Shown here one piece after another: positions 1 through 6,956 of a stretch of 9,334 bases of DNA. Positions within the stretch are counted from its first letter, which is position 1, and each line of letters opens with the position of its first letter. A program made the position numbers and the translations under genes. The notes below the pieces were generated by a model. That model saw only the letters and a list, made by a program, of their open reading frames with translations, searched no databases and was not told where the DNA came from. The DNA comes from JALHRI01 sp044351685 (lineage in GTDB: Bacteria; Pseudomonadota; Alphaproteobacteria; Rickettsiales; UBA3002): contig JBILFK010000051.1 of the NCBI GenBank assembly GCA_044351685.1, positions 1-9,334 of the forward strand, written 5' to 3'.

Positions 1-1
1 C

Positions 2-1141
2 GTGGCCGCTGCCGGTGTGCCGGTGGCCATTCATGCGTTTCTTGATGGACGCGATACACCGCCCAAAAGTGCCGAAGCCTACCTTGCCACACTGCAATCG
101 GCGCTGCATACGCATGCCAAAATCGTTACTATCTCTGGTCGCTATTACGCGATGGACCGCGATACACGCTGGGAACGTATCGCCAAAGCCTACACCGCAC
201 TAGTAGATACAGATGCACCGAAATATGCTGATGCAATTGCAGCGCTACGCGCCAGCTACGCAGAAAATATCACCGATGAATTTGTGCTGCCGTGCGTGCT
301 TGGCAGCTATGCGGGAATGAAGGATGGCGACGGCGTGCTGATGGCCAATTTTAGAGCCGACCGTGCGCGGCAATTGCTGCACGCACTGGGCGATGCAGAT
401 TTTACCGGCTTTACGCGCAGCCGCGTGGTGCAGTTTGCGCATAAACTTGGCATGGTCGAATACAGCGCCGAGCTTTACCCCAGCTACCGCGCATTATTTG
501 GTGCATCGTCGCTTGATGATAATCTGGGCGAGGTAGTAAGTAAGGCGGGGCTTACGCAACTGCGTATCGCCGAAACCGAAAAATATGCGCACGTAACGTT
601 CTTTTTTAGCGGTGGGCGCGAAGCGCCTTATAGCGGCGAAACGCGCATTCTGGTTCCCTCACCGAAGGTGGCTACCTACGATGAAAAACCCGAAATGTCG
701 GCCCATGAAGTCACTGATGCGCTGATTGAAGCCATGCCAAAGCACGATGTGATTATCGTGAATTTTGCCAACACCGATATGGTGGGGCATACCGGCAATA
801 TGCCCGCGACCATTGCGGCCATTGAAGCTGTCGATACGTGTTTAGGAAAATTGCTGCACGCCGTGGAAGCCTGTGGCGGCGCCATGTTGATCACCGCCGA
901 TCACGGCAATGCCGAACAAATGCACGATGATGCTACCGCGCAGGCGCACACGGCGCACACATGTAATCTGGTGCCACTGATTCTGGTGGATGCCCGCTTT
1001 AAGGGCAACCCCATCACTCTGCAACACGGCGCGCTCGCCGATATCGCACCCAGCATGCTGGCGTTGCTTGGCCTGCCGCAACCCGCCGCCATGACAGGGC
1101 AATCGCGCATTCCCGCTGCTGTGCAAAGCCATGTGGCGTAG
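2..1141 (+). CDS. gpmI: 2,3-bisphosphoglycerate-independent phosphoglycerate mutase, 5' end missing
   Basis: This cytoplasmic glycolytic and gluconeogenic enzyme interconverts 3-phosphoglycerate and 2-phosphoglycerate through a phosphoserine intermediate, using two metal ions. The visible 379 residues lack roughly the first 130 of a family protein of about 510, so the N-terminal metal-site Asp and the catalytic Ser lie outside the window. The GTG at base 2 is an internal Val codon, not a start. Counting from base 2, family motifs appear in order: HAFLDGRDTPP (11-21), SGRYYAMDRD (45-54), NFRADR (116-121, substrate arginines), EKYAH (193-197, conserved Lys), NFANTDMVGHTGN (254-266, metal Asp and His), TADHGNAE (298-305, metal Asp-His) and AHT (318-320, metal His). 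All expected C-terminal ligands are present, so the enzyme looks intact. The end overlaps the likely envC start by 11 bases, which suggests co-transcription. The identification is secure. Confidence 0.97.
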   Translation: MAAAGVPVAIHAFLDGRDTPPKSAEAYLATLQSALHTHAKIVTISGRYYAMDRDTRWERIAKAYTALVDTDAPKYADAIAALRASYAENITDEFVLPCVLGSYAGMKDGDGVLMANFRADRARQLLHALGDADFTGFTRSRVVQFAHKLGMVEYSAELYPSYRALFGASSLDDNLGEVVSKAGLTQLRIAETEKYAHVTFFFSGGREAPYSGETRILVPSPKVATYDEKPEMSAHEVTDALIEAMPKHDVIIVNFANTDMVGHTGNMPATIAAIEAVDTCLGKLLHAVEACGGAMLITADHGNAEQMHDDATAQAHTAHTCNLVPLILVDARFKGNPITLQHGALADIAPSMLALLGLPQPAAMTGQSRIPAAVQSHVA

Positions 1142-2279
1142 TATGCGACATGGTGTGATGCTTTTTGCGCTATTGTTACTGCTGCCATCGCTGGCGCTGG
1201 CCGCGCCCAATGCAGCCGATTTAAAAACCTCGCTGGAATCGTTAAAATCGTCGCAGCAGGAAGCCGCACGGCTCGAGAAAGAACTGCTTGAAACCAACAA
1301 GGCGCTGGCCACGTTGCGCACACAAGCCACCCAAAATGCCGGTGCCGTGCAGCAGGCCGAGCGCAATGCCAGCTTCGCCGAAACGCGCTTGGAAAGCACC
1401 ATTCAGGCGCTCGATAAAGCCCATGCCGAATATGATTTAAAGCGCGATGCCTACGCACATACACTGCGGCATTTGCTGGCGCTTAGGGAATTGCCAGCGA
1501 CAGCATTTTTTGGCCGCAGCAGCGATGTGCGCACGATGCTGCAGACCGCTTCGGCGATGAAAATGCTGCAGCAAAAATTGGCGCAGCGTACCAAAGAAAT
1601 TGCCAAAACCATCGCCACATTCGAGGCACTCAAAACCCGCTTAGCCAACGATCGCAGCTATAACAGCGACCGCCAAAAACGGCTGGCCGCGCAAAATACC
1701 CTGCTCACGCGCGATCTCGAAGCGCGCCAAAAACTGCAGCAAAAACTCGCCAAAGATCATGCCGAAGCCGAAGCGCGCACCAAACAATTTGCCAAGCAAT
1801 CGCGCACGCTGCAGGAACTGATTTCCAAACTGGATGCTGCATCGGCTGCCGCACCCGCCAAACCCCCGGCCACCACCACCGCCAAAGGCCAGTGGCAAGC
1901 GCCGGTGGCTGGCGGCGTGCTACACCGTTACGGCGAACGCAAAGGCAGCAACGATCGCTATCAGGGCATGGTGTTTGCCGCCCGCCCCGGCGGCAGTGTG
2001 ATTGCGCCAAGCAGTGGCGAAGTCGCGTTTACTGGCCCCTTCCGCGATTATGGCGCAATGGTGCTGGTGCGCCATACTGGCGGTTATATCTCGCTGATTG
2101 CCGGGCTCGCCGATATTCGTGTGGCGCTTGGCCAACGGGTGGGCGCTGGCGAACCTATCGGCAGAATGGGTACAGGCAACTCGCCGACGCTGTATGTTGA
2201 ACTGCGGCAAGGTGGCAAGCCTATTGACCCAGCCGTATGGTTCGCTAAGCTTAGCAATCATTTGGCTTCCACGCCGTAA
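1131..2279 (+). CDS. envC: EnvC-like murein hydrolase activator with degenerate LytM (M23) domain
   Basis: This is a periplasmic activator of peptidoglycan amidases during daughter-cell separation (family role). The 382-residue protein has a signal peptide (hydrophobic 10-24, cleavage near ALA-A at 24/25), a long Ala/Lys/Glu/Gln-rich coiled coil (about 28-235), an Ala/Pro/Thr linker (238-252) and a LytM-type domain (about 254-373). The zinc ligands of active M23 peptidases are replaced. The HxxxD position reads YQGMV (278-282), the single His position is Gly325, and the HxH position reads TLY (353-355). EnvC and NlpD are activators with degenerate sites of this kind, and the segments RYQGMVFA and SLIAGL resemble EnvC rather than hydrolases. 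The start is uncertain. ATG 1131 overlaps gpmI by 11 bases, while ATG 1143 (residue 5) lies just after the gpmI stop and also leaves a good signal peptide. Neither has a clear Shine-Dalgarno sequence. Confidence 0.93.
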   Translation: MWRSMRHGVMLFALLLLLPSLALAAPNAADLKTSLESLKSSQQEAARLEKELLETNKALATLRTQATQNAGAVQQAERNASFAETRLESTIQALDKAHAEYDLKRDAYAHTLRHLLALRELPATAFFGRSSDVRTMLQTASAMKMLQQKLAQRTKEIAKTIATFEALKTRLANDRSYNSDRQKRLAAQNTLLTRDLEARQKLQQKLAKDHAEAEARTKQFAKQSRTLQELISKLDAASAAAPAKPPATTTAKGQWQAPVAGGVLHRYGERKGSNDRYQGMVFAARPGGSVIAPSSGEVAFTGPFRDYGAMVLVRHTGGYISLIAGLADIRVALGQRVGAGEPIGRMGTGNSPTLYVELRQGGKPIDPAVWFAKLSNHLASTP

Positions 2280-2293
2280 CACTTCACCACGAT

Positions 2294-2298
2294 AAGGA
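2294..2298 (+). promoter_or_regulatory. Ribosome binding site of ctpA
   Basis: AAGGA lies 5 bases before the ATG at 2304, inside the 24-base envC-ctpA gap. This gap is the longest non-coding stretch in the window. It contains no obvious terminator or promoter, so ctpA is probably read from the upstream transcript. Confidence 0.8.
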
Positions 2299-2303
2299 AC
2301 TTT

Positions 2304-3626
2304 ATGCGCGCTTCTCTTCTGCCACGAATTTTTGGCGCTTCTCTATTAGTGCTCAGCCTGCATGCGCCCGCACTTGCTGCATCGAACGATGATGAAAGCA
2401 CCTACGAGCTGCTAAACCTGTTTGGCGATGTGTTCGATAAAGTGCGCAGCGATTATGTGGAGCCGGTGAAAGATAAAAAACTTATCGAGTCGGCGCTTAA
2501 CGGCATGCTCACTTCGCTTGATCCACATTCGAGCTATTTGAATAAAAAAAGCTTCGAAGAAATGCAGGTGCAAACCAAAGGCGAATTTGGTGGCCTTGGC
2601 GTGGAAGTGACGATGGAAAATGGCTTGGTGAAAGTAGTATCACCGATTGATGATACCCCGGCTGCGCGGGCTGGATTGCGCTCGGGCGATTTCATTAGTG
2701 AAATTGATGACACCGGCGTGATGGGCCTTACGCTTACACAGGCGGTAGAAAAAATGCGCGGCGAAGTAGACAGCAAGGTAAGGCTCACCGTGCTGCGTGA
2801 GGGGATGAAAGAACCCATGCACAAAACGCTGACGCGTGAACTGATTAAAATTCAATCAGTGCGTGCGCGCGCTGAAAAAGATGTAGCCTATATTCGGGTA
2901 ACCTCGTTTGCCGAAACCACCACGATGAATATGGAAAAAGAATTTAGCCGCCTGAAAAAAGAAATTGGCCCGAAACTGAAAGGTGTGGTGCTCGATTTGC
3001 GTAACAACCCCGGCGGCTTGCTCGATCAGGCGATTGAAGTGGCCGATGATTTTCTGGATCGCGGCGAGATCGTTTCTACCCGTTCGCGCAGCCCCATGGA
3101 TTCCAAGCGTTACGTTGCCCGCGAAGGCGATATCACCGATGGCTTGCCCATGGTGGTGCTGATTAACGAAGGCTCGGCCTCGGCATCAGAAATTGTTGCC
3201 GGCGCGCTGAAAGATCACAAACGTGCTGTGGTGCTTGGCGTAAAATCGTTCGGTAAAGGTTCGGTGCAAACCGTCATTCCCGTCGATGGGCACGGCGCCA
3301 TTCGCCTAACCACCGCGCGCTATTACACCCCTTCGGGCGCCACCATTCAGGCCAAAGGTATTACACCGGATATTGTGGTGCAGCAGGCAAAAGTCGAGCT
3401 GGTCGATAACAAAGACATTCAAAATATTTCGGAATCGAAACTGCCGGGCCACTTAAGCAACGATCAGGATAAAGACGCCGAGAAAAAAGCTCTTGATGGC
3501 CGCACCGGCGAACTTTCCGCCAAAGATGACTATCAGCTTAGCCGCGCACTCGATTTGATTCGTGCGGTATCGATTTATAAAACCATCTCGAACGTACCTA
3601 CCTCAGAACCCTTCAGCAAGGAGTAA
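2304..3626 (+). CDS. ctpA: S41 family carboxyl-terminal processing protease (PDZ)
   Basis: This exported serine protease of the CtpA/Prc family cleaves or degrades envelope proteins from their C-termini. In several bacteria the substrates are peptidoglycan hydrolases; the target here is unknown. The 440-residue protein has a signal peptide (cleavage near ALA-A at 25/26), an N-terminal helical region (30-85) containing SLDPHSSYL, a PDZ domain (about 88-168, with GGLGVEV and the GLRSGDFI loop) and a catalytic domain (about 190-365). Aligned with E. coli Prc (Ser430, Asp441, Lys455), the catalytic residues are Ser293 in GSASASEI, Asp304 and Lys318 in SFGKGSVQ, with identical spacing. DLRNNPGGLL (231-240) is also typical. 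The last 75 residues are charged and low in pattern. An ATG with AAGGA 5 bases upstream fixes the start. Its place between envC and the YibQ-like gene suggests a role in cell-wall remodelling (inference). Confidence 0.96.
   Translation: MRASLLPRIFGASLLVLSLHAPALAASNDDESTYELLNLFGDVFDKVRSDYVEPVKDKKLIESALNGMLTSLDPHSSYLNKKSFEEMQVQTKGEFGGLGVEVTMENGLVKVVSPIDDTPAARAGLRSGDFISEIDDTGVMGLTLTQAVEKMRGEVDSKVRLTVLREGMKEPMHKTLTRELIKIQSVRARAEKDVAYIRVTSFAETTTMNMEKEFSRLKKEIGPKLKGVVLDLRNNPGGLLDQAIEVADDFLDRGEIVSTRSRSPMDSKRYVAREGDITDGLPMVVLINEGSASASEIVAGALKDHKRAVVLGVKSFGKGSVQTVIPVDGHGAIRLTTARYYTPSGATIQAKGITPDIVVQQAKVELVDNKDIQNISESKLPGHLSNDQDKDAEKKALDGRTGELSAKDDYQLSRALDLIRAVSIYKTISNVPTSEPFSKE
3618..3623 (+). promoter_or_regulatory. 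Ribosome binding site that fixes a GTG start
   Basis: AAGGAG forms the last sense codons of ctpA and lies 6 bases before the GTG at 3630, with the ctpA stop TAA in the spacer. This strong site supports GTG as the start of the deacetylase-like gene. It also means that its ribosome site is covered while ctpA is being translated to the end. Confidence 0.85.
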
Positions 3627-3629
3627 GCC

Positions 3630-4934
3630 GTGAAGTTACCCTCGCTTGCTGCATTCACTGCGCGCTTGCCTCGTGGGAATGTGTTATGGGTAATTCTGTG
3701 TGTGTTGCTGGGGCTGGGCGCTATTTCCAGTGTGCTAGACTTGATGCACGAACCTGTGCGCGAGCAAGCCCGCGCGGCGGCCGTGGCGCAGCAATTGGTG
3801 TTCGATGCCAAAACCGCCACGCTGATTGTTGGCGGCAAACCCTCTGCTGAAGCTGCAAAAGCAAAAGATACACCCCCAACACCCGATACAAGCTTTGACG
3901 TTGCCGACGAAGATGATGCCACCGCTTCGGCGAAAGATACGCCGCCTGCAGCAGAAACGCCTGCTAACGCAGATGCGGCAACCGAAAGCGCCGCCACCGC
4001 CGAACCCAGCGGCGAACCTGCCGAAACTGCAGGGCAAGGCGAAGCCCTGAACACCACCCCAGCCGCCGCGCTGCGCCCTGTCGCACGTACCGACGAAAGC
4101 CTAGTGCCTGCCCCTGCCCCCGAGATCAGCGAGAAATCAGAATTCGGGCCGGTGCCAAAAATCAGTGGCGATAACAGTGCCGCTAAACTTTATGCGCGCC
4201 GCTACCACGCCAAAGAAGGCACGATGTCGCTGGCGATTGTGGTCACCGGCTTAGGCTTCTCGCAGGAAGCTTTGGCGATTGCGCTATCGTTGCCGAAAGA
4301 TATTTCGCTTAGTTTTTCACCCTACGCGCCCACACTTGATAAGCATATTGAAGTCATGCGCGATGGTGGGCACGAAGCCTGGGTGGATATCCCTACACAA
4401 ACCCCCGATTATCCCGCCACCGACCCCGGCCCGCTTGGGCTGATTGCCAGCCTGCCCGAGCGCGATATGCAAACACGTTTGCTGCGTTTGCTCGCAGTTT
4501 CGCCCGGTGTGGTGGGTGGCATTTTTGCGCCGAATGAAACGTTAAGTGAGTTCCCCAGCGCCATAAAACCTATTCTCACTGCATTTGCCGATCGAGGCCT
4601 GATGGTGTTGTTTACCGAGCCCGAACGCGCCAGTTCGCTGCCGCCCATTCCGCAAAAACTACGCGCGCGCGTGGTCGATGCGTGGCTGGCATCGAGCCCC
4701 AGCCGCGCGTTGGTGAATAGTAAACTTGCCGGGTTGCTTGCCGCTACACAGCAAGATGGCACCTACATTATGGCGCTCGAGGGCACACCGCAAATGTTGC
4801 GCCTGCTGAAGGCATGGAGTGAAAAATTACCACCCGTTTCGCCCGTGAAGCTGGTGCCTTTGAGCGCACTGTATGCCAAGCACGCCGAAGTCAAACCCCC
4901 ACCCAAAAAAGAAGAAGCCCCGAAAGGGCACTAG
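3630..4934 (+). CDS. Membrane-anchored divergent polysaccharide deacetylase family protein (YibQ/DUF610-like), probably inactive
   Basis: The 434-residue protein has an N-terminal membrane anchor (about 17-36) and then a long Ala/Pro/Glu/Thr-rich linker (about 60-190) in which KDTPP occurs twice (79-83 and 102-106). The divergent polysaccharide deacetylase domain follows (about 198-416), with a Lys/Pro-rich tail. The fold-level match is clear: YAPTLDKHIE, GGHEAWVDIP, PDYPATDPGPLGL, VVGGIFAP, the DRGLMVLF strand and LVPLSAL. The family's catalytic signature is missing, however. The Asp-Asp of VIDDxG is Thr206-Gly207, the HLP His is Asp253, NNH is Ile298-Phe299-Ala300, the FLDS Asp is Phe328, and the terminal GHP motif reads LEGTP (383-387). 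I therefore infer a non-enzymatic periplasmic domain. A YibQ homologue also follows envC in E. coli, so a role with EnvC at the cell wall is plausible but unproven. The start is GTG, chosen from the strong AAGGAG site. Confidence 0.88.
   Translation: MKLPSLAAFTARLPRGNVLWVILCVLLGLGAISSVLDLMHEPVREQARAAAVAQQLVFDAKTATLIVGGKPSAEAAKAKDTPPTPDTSFDVADEDDATASAKDTPPAAETPANADAATESAATAEPSGEPAETAGQGEALNTTPAAALRPVARTDESLVPAPAPEISEKSEFGPVPKISGDNSAAKLYARRYHAKEGTMSLAIVVTGLGFSQEALAIALSLPKDISLSFSPYAPTLDKHIEVMRDGGHEAWVDIPTQTPDYPATDPGPLGLIASLPERDMQTRLLRLLAVSPGVVGGIFAPNETLSEFPSAIKPILTAFADRGLMVLFTEPERASSLPPIPQKLRARVVDAWLASSPSRALVNSKLAGLLAATQQDGTYIMALEGTPQMLRLLKAWSEKLPPVSPVKLVPLSALYAKHAEVKPPPKKEEAPKGH
4922..4928 (+). 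promoter_or_regulatory. Ribosome binding site of rppH
   Basis: GAAAGGG lies 9 bases before the ATG at 4938, inside the last codons of the upstream gene. The upstream stop (TAG at 4932) and one codon (CAT) sit between the site and the start. Confidence 0.65.
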
Positions 4935-4937
4935 CAT

Positions 4938-5420
4938 ATGAGCGATGCGTTTGCACATTTACCCTATCGTCGTGGTGTCGGGGTGATGCTACTGAATGCG
5001 CGCGGCGAAGTGTTTGTGGCGCGCCGTATCGATACGACGGCTGAAGCCTGGCAAATGCCGCAAGGTGGCATTGATGCAGGCGAAGACCCTGAAACAGCAG
5101 CCCTACGCGAACTGGAAGAAGAAACCGGCTTGAAACCCGAACATGTGCAAATGCTGGCGCGCGCGCCGGGCTGGCTTACTTATGATCTGCCCGCCGAGCT
5201 GGTGCCGGTGCTTTGGAAAGGCAAATATCGCGGGCAAGAGCAAGCATGGTTTGCGCTGCGACTGGTGGCCGATGAACGCGCTATCAATATTGCAACCGAA
5301 CACCCGGAATTTTCAGAATGGAAATGGTTACCGATGCAGCAGTTGCCAGAAGTGATCGTGCCCTTCAAGCGCGCCATGTATCAGCAAATTGTGCGTGCAT
5401 TCGAGAGTCTAGTCGCTTGA
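4938..5420 (+). CDS. rppH: RNA pyrophosphohydrolase (Nudix)
   Basis: RppH removes pyrophosphate from the triphosphorylated 5' end of mRNAs, leaving a monophosphate that promotes RNase E-type decay. Related Nudix enzymes hydrolyse diadenosine polyphosphates. The 160-residue protein is the usual length. It opens with LPYRRGVGVMLLN and WQMPQGGIDAGEDP (38-51). The Nudix box is complete at 43-65, with REL at 57-59 and the metal-binding EEE at 60-62 in RELEEETGL. The family-typical KGKYRGQEQAWFALR (93-107) and EFSEWKWLP (124-132) follow; the KxYxGQxQxWF pattern is characteristic of RppH rather than of a generic Nudix hydrolase. It starts 3 bases after the deacetylase-like gene and in the same frame, and is the last gene of the plus-strand unit. 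It ends 12 bases before the convergent argB stop. Confidence 0.95.
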   Translation: MSDAFAHLPYRRGVGVMLLNARGEVFVARRIDTTAEAWQMPQGGIDAGEDPETAALRELEEETGLKPEHVQMLARAPGWLTYDLPAELVPVLWKGKYRGQEQAWFALRLVADERAINIATEHPEFSEWKWLPMQQLPEVIVPFKRAMYQQIVRAFESLVA

Positions 5421-5432
5421 CGCCGCAAGGCG
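5421..5432 (+). terminator. Hairpin with GCAA loop filling the rppH-argB convergent gap
   Basis: CGCC (5421-5424) and GGCG (5429-5432) form a perfect 4-bp stem closing GCAA, a GNRA-type tetraloop, on the plus strand. The 12-base gap between the two convergent stop codons is exactly this hairpin. No T-run follows on either strand, so it is not a canonical intrinsic terminator. It may protect the rppH 3' end or help termination. The short stem keeps confidence low. Confidence 0.35.
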
Positions 5433-6338
5433 CTATGCGCGAATCATGGTGCTTGCACCACCCGAGGTGAACACTTCAATTAACAGCACATGCGGGATGC
5501 GGCCATCGAGAATATGCGCCGCTGTTACGCCGCTACGCAGCGCATTCACGCAGGTTTCAACTTTCGGAATCATGCCGCCGGTAATGGTGCCATCGGCAAG
5601 CAGCTCGGCAATTTCCTGCGCATTAATTTCGCTGATGAGTTCTTTTTCCTTGGTGAGAATGCCCGCCACATCGGTGAGCATCATCAGCTTGTGTGCCTTG
5701 AGTGCGCTAGCGATAGCACCGGCTGCCGTATCGGCATTGATGTTATAGGTTTCACCGTTCGGGCCCATGCCAATCGGCGCGATCACCGGAATCATGCCGG
5801 AAGCGGTGATATTGCGAATGACATCGGCCTTCACTTCGGTAGGTTCGCCAACGAAGCCTAAATCGAGCACGCGCTCGATGTTGGAATCGGGGTCTTTTTT
5901 GGTGCGCTGTAATTTTTCGGCGCGCAGCAATTCGCCGTCTTTGCCGGAAATGCCAATCGCCGTGCCGCCAGCCTGGTTAATGGCGGTGACAATTTGTTTA
6001 TTGATGCTGCCGCTTAATACCATTTCGACAATTTCCACCGTCGCTTCATCCGTCACGCGCAGGCCATCAACAAAGCTCGATTGAATTTTCATGCGCTCGA
6101 GCATCGCGCCAATTTGCGGGCCGCCGCCATGCACCACCACCGGATTAATACCAATGGTTTTCAGCATCACGATATCACGCGCAAAAGTTTCCGCCGTGCG
6201 GGCATCGCCCATGGCGTGGCCGCCATATTTTATCACGAAGGTATGGCCGGCGAATCGTTGAATATAGGGCAGCGCTTCGCTGACGGTTTTCGCCGTGCGC
6301 AGTAACAATTCTTTGGTCTTCAGCGATTTAATTTCCAC
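5433..6338 (-). CDS. argB: Acetylglutamate kinase
   Basis: ArgB phosphorylates N-acetyl-L-glutamate with ATP, the second step of arginine biosynthesis, in the cytoplasm. The 301-residue protein shows the amino-acid kinase motifs in order: VIKYGGHAMG (35-44, Lys37), VVHGGGPQIG (68-77), DGLRVTDEAT (91-100, substrate Arg94), YNINADTAAG (198-207), MLTDVAG (220-226) and GGMIPKVET (254-262, Lys259). It has the N-terminal helix region with SEALPYIQRF (20-29) and the C-terminal EVFTSGGASTMI (288-299), both resembling arginine-inhibited enzymes such as that of Pseudomonas aeruginosa. Feedback inhibition by arginine is therefore likely (inference). The start is GTG at 6338, the first possible one, because the engB stop lies in the same frame two codons upstream. 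GGGGGA 7 bases before the GTG supports it. It is the last gene of the minus-strand unit. Confidence 0.97.
   Translation of the reverse strand: MEIKSLKTKELLLRTAKTVSEALPYIQRFAGHTFVIKYGGHAMGDARTAETFARDIVMLKTIGINPVVVHGGGPQIGAMLERMKIQSSFVDGLRVTDEATVEIVEMVLSGSINKQIVTAINQAGGTAIGISGKDGELLRAEKLQRTKKDPDSNIERVLDLGFVGEPTEVKADVIRNITASGMIPVIAPIGMGPNGETYNINADTAAGAIASALKAHKLMMLTDVAGILTKEKELISEINAQEIAELLADGTITGGMIPKVETCVNALRSGVTAAHILDGRIPHVLLIEVFTSGGASTMIRA
5447..5460 (+). other. Second hairpin with CUUG loop at the convergent junction
   Basis: TGGTGCTTGCACCA is a 14-base inverted repeat. It can form a 5-bp stem (TGGTG/CACCA) with the loop CUUG closed by G-C on the plus strand. It lies in the last codons of argB (antisense) and begins 14 bases after the GCAA hairpin, so an rppH transcript running past its stop would carry both hairpins. 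No T-run follows. It could equally be a by-product of argB codons. Confidence 0.35.
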
Positions 6339-6341
6339 GGC

Positions 6342-6956
6342 CTATTCCCCCAGCACAATCTGCGCTGCTTCTAACACTGCGTACTGTAGCTGGTCAATCC
6401 CCTCGTGCGTGGTGCTCGAGGTGGCCAGCACATGCGGGTGCGCGGCAGGGTGCTTTTGCAAGGCTTCGGCGCAGCGCTCGCGGGTTATTTCCAGCTCTTC
6501 GGCGCCGGTTTTATCGCGCTTGGTTAGCACCAGCTGATACGACACCGCCGCATCATCGAGAATTTTCATCATCTCGGTATCGGGCGGCTTGATGCCGTGG
6601 CGAGCATCAATGAGCATAAAAGCACGCGCCAGTTGGCTGCGCCCACGCAGATACGAAAACAACAAGCCCTGCCAGCGGGCAATTTCGTGCTTGGGAGCTT
6701 TGGCGTAACCATAACCTGGCACATCGACCAGCATCAGCTGCTGATTCAAATTAAAGAAGTTCACCTGCCGCGTATGGCCGGGGTTCGATGAGGTGCGCGC
6801 GAGTGAATTTTGCCCCACAAGCGCATTCAGCATGCTGGATTTCCCCACATTCGAGCGACCAACGAACGCCACTTCTGGCAAGCCTAACGGCGGAATTTGC
6901 TCAAGCGTTGCTGCACCCGCCACAAAATCAATTTGTCTGCGGAAAAAGGGAAGCAT
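6342..6956 (-). CDS. engB: Ribosome-biogenesis GTPase of the YihA/YsxC/EngB family
   Basis: This TRAFAC-class GTPase is needed for late assembly of the large ribosomal subunit. The 204-residue protein has all G motifs: G1 GRSNVGKS (33-40), G2 Thr62 within NPGHTRQ, G3 DVPG (78-81) followed by the family-typical YGYAKAP, G4 TKRD (145-148) and G5 ATSS (178-181). Length and motif spacing are normal for the family, and nothing suggests loss of function. The ATG overlaps the yidC stop by one base (TGATG), a layout that usually means translational coupling. Its TAG stop is followed by a single codon and then the GTG start of argB in the same frame. The place between yidC and argB is common in Alphaproteobacteria. 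Confidence 0.96.
   Translation of the reverse strand: MLPFFRRQIDFVAGAATLEQIPPLGLPEVAFVGRSNVGKSSMLNALVGQNSLARTSSNPGHTRQVNFFNLNQQLMLVDVPGYGYAKAPKHEIARWQGLLFSYLRGRSQLARAFMLIDARHGIKPPDTEMMKILDDAAVSYQLVLTKRDKTGAEELEITRERCAEALQKHPAAHPHVLATSSTTHEGIDQLQYAVLEAAQIVLGE
6346..6351 (-). promoter_or_regulatory. Probable ribosome binding site of argB
   Basis: On the minus strand GGGGGA overlaps the last codons of engB and lies 7 bases before the argB GTG, with the engB stop in the spacer. It is purine-rich but not a perfect match to AGGAGG. Confidence 0.5.

Noticed and set aside
842..1464. Long minus-strand open frames of about 186 residues across the gpmI-envC border
   Set aside because: They lie wholly antisense to well-supported genes. 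The translations are Ala/Ser/Cys/Arg-rich without motifs, as expected from the codon bias of the plus-strand genes.
3575..4057. Minus-strand open frame of 160 residues opposite the deacetylase-like linker
   Set aside because: Its Ala/Ser/Gly-rich product mirrors the Ala/Pro/Glu codons of the linker. It has no motif or start context.
3840..4140. Repeat or foreign insertion in the deacetylase-like linker
   Set aside because: KDTPP occurs twice but the DNA copies differ. The composition fits a flexible periplasmic linker, and base use matches the neighbours.
5446..6305. Plus-strand open frames of 74 to 123 residues opposite argB
   Set aside because: They are antisense shadows of a gene with complete acetylglutamate kinase motifs and show no family features.
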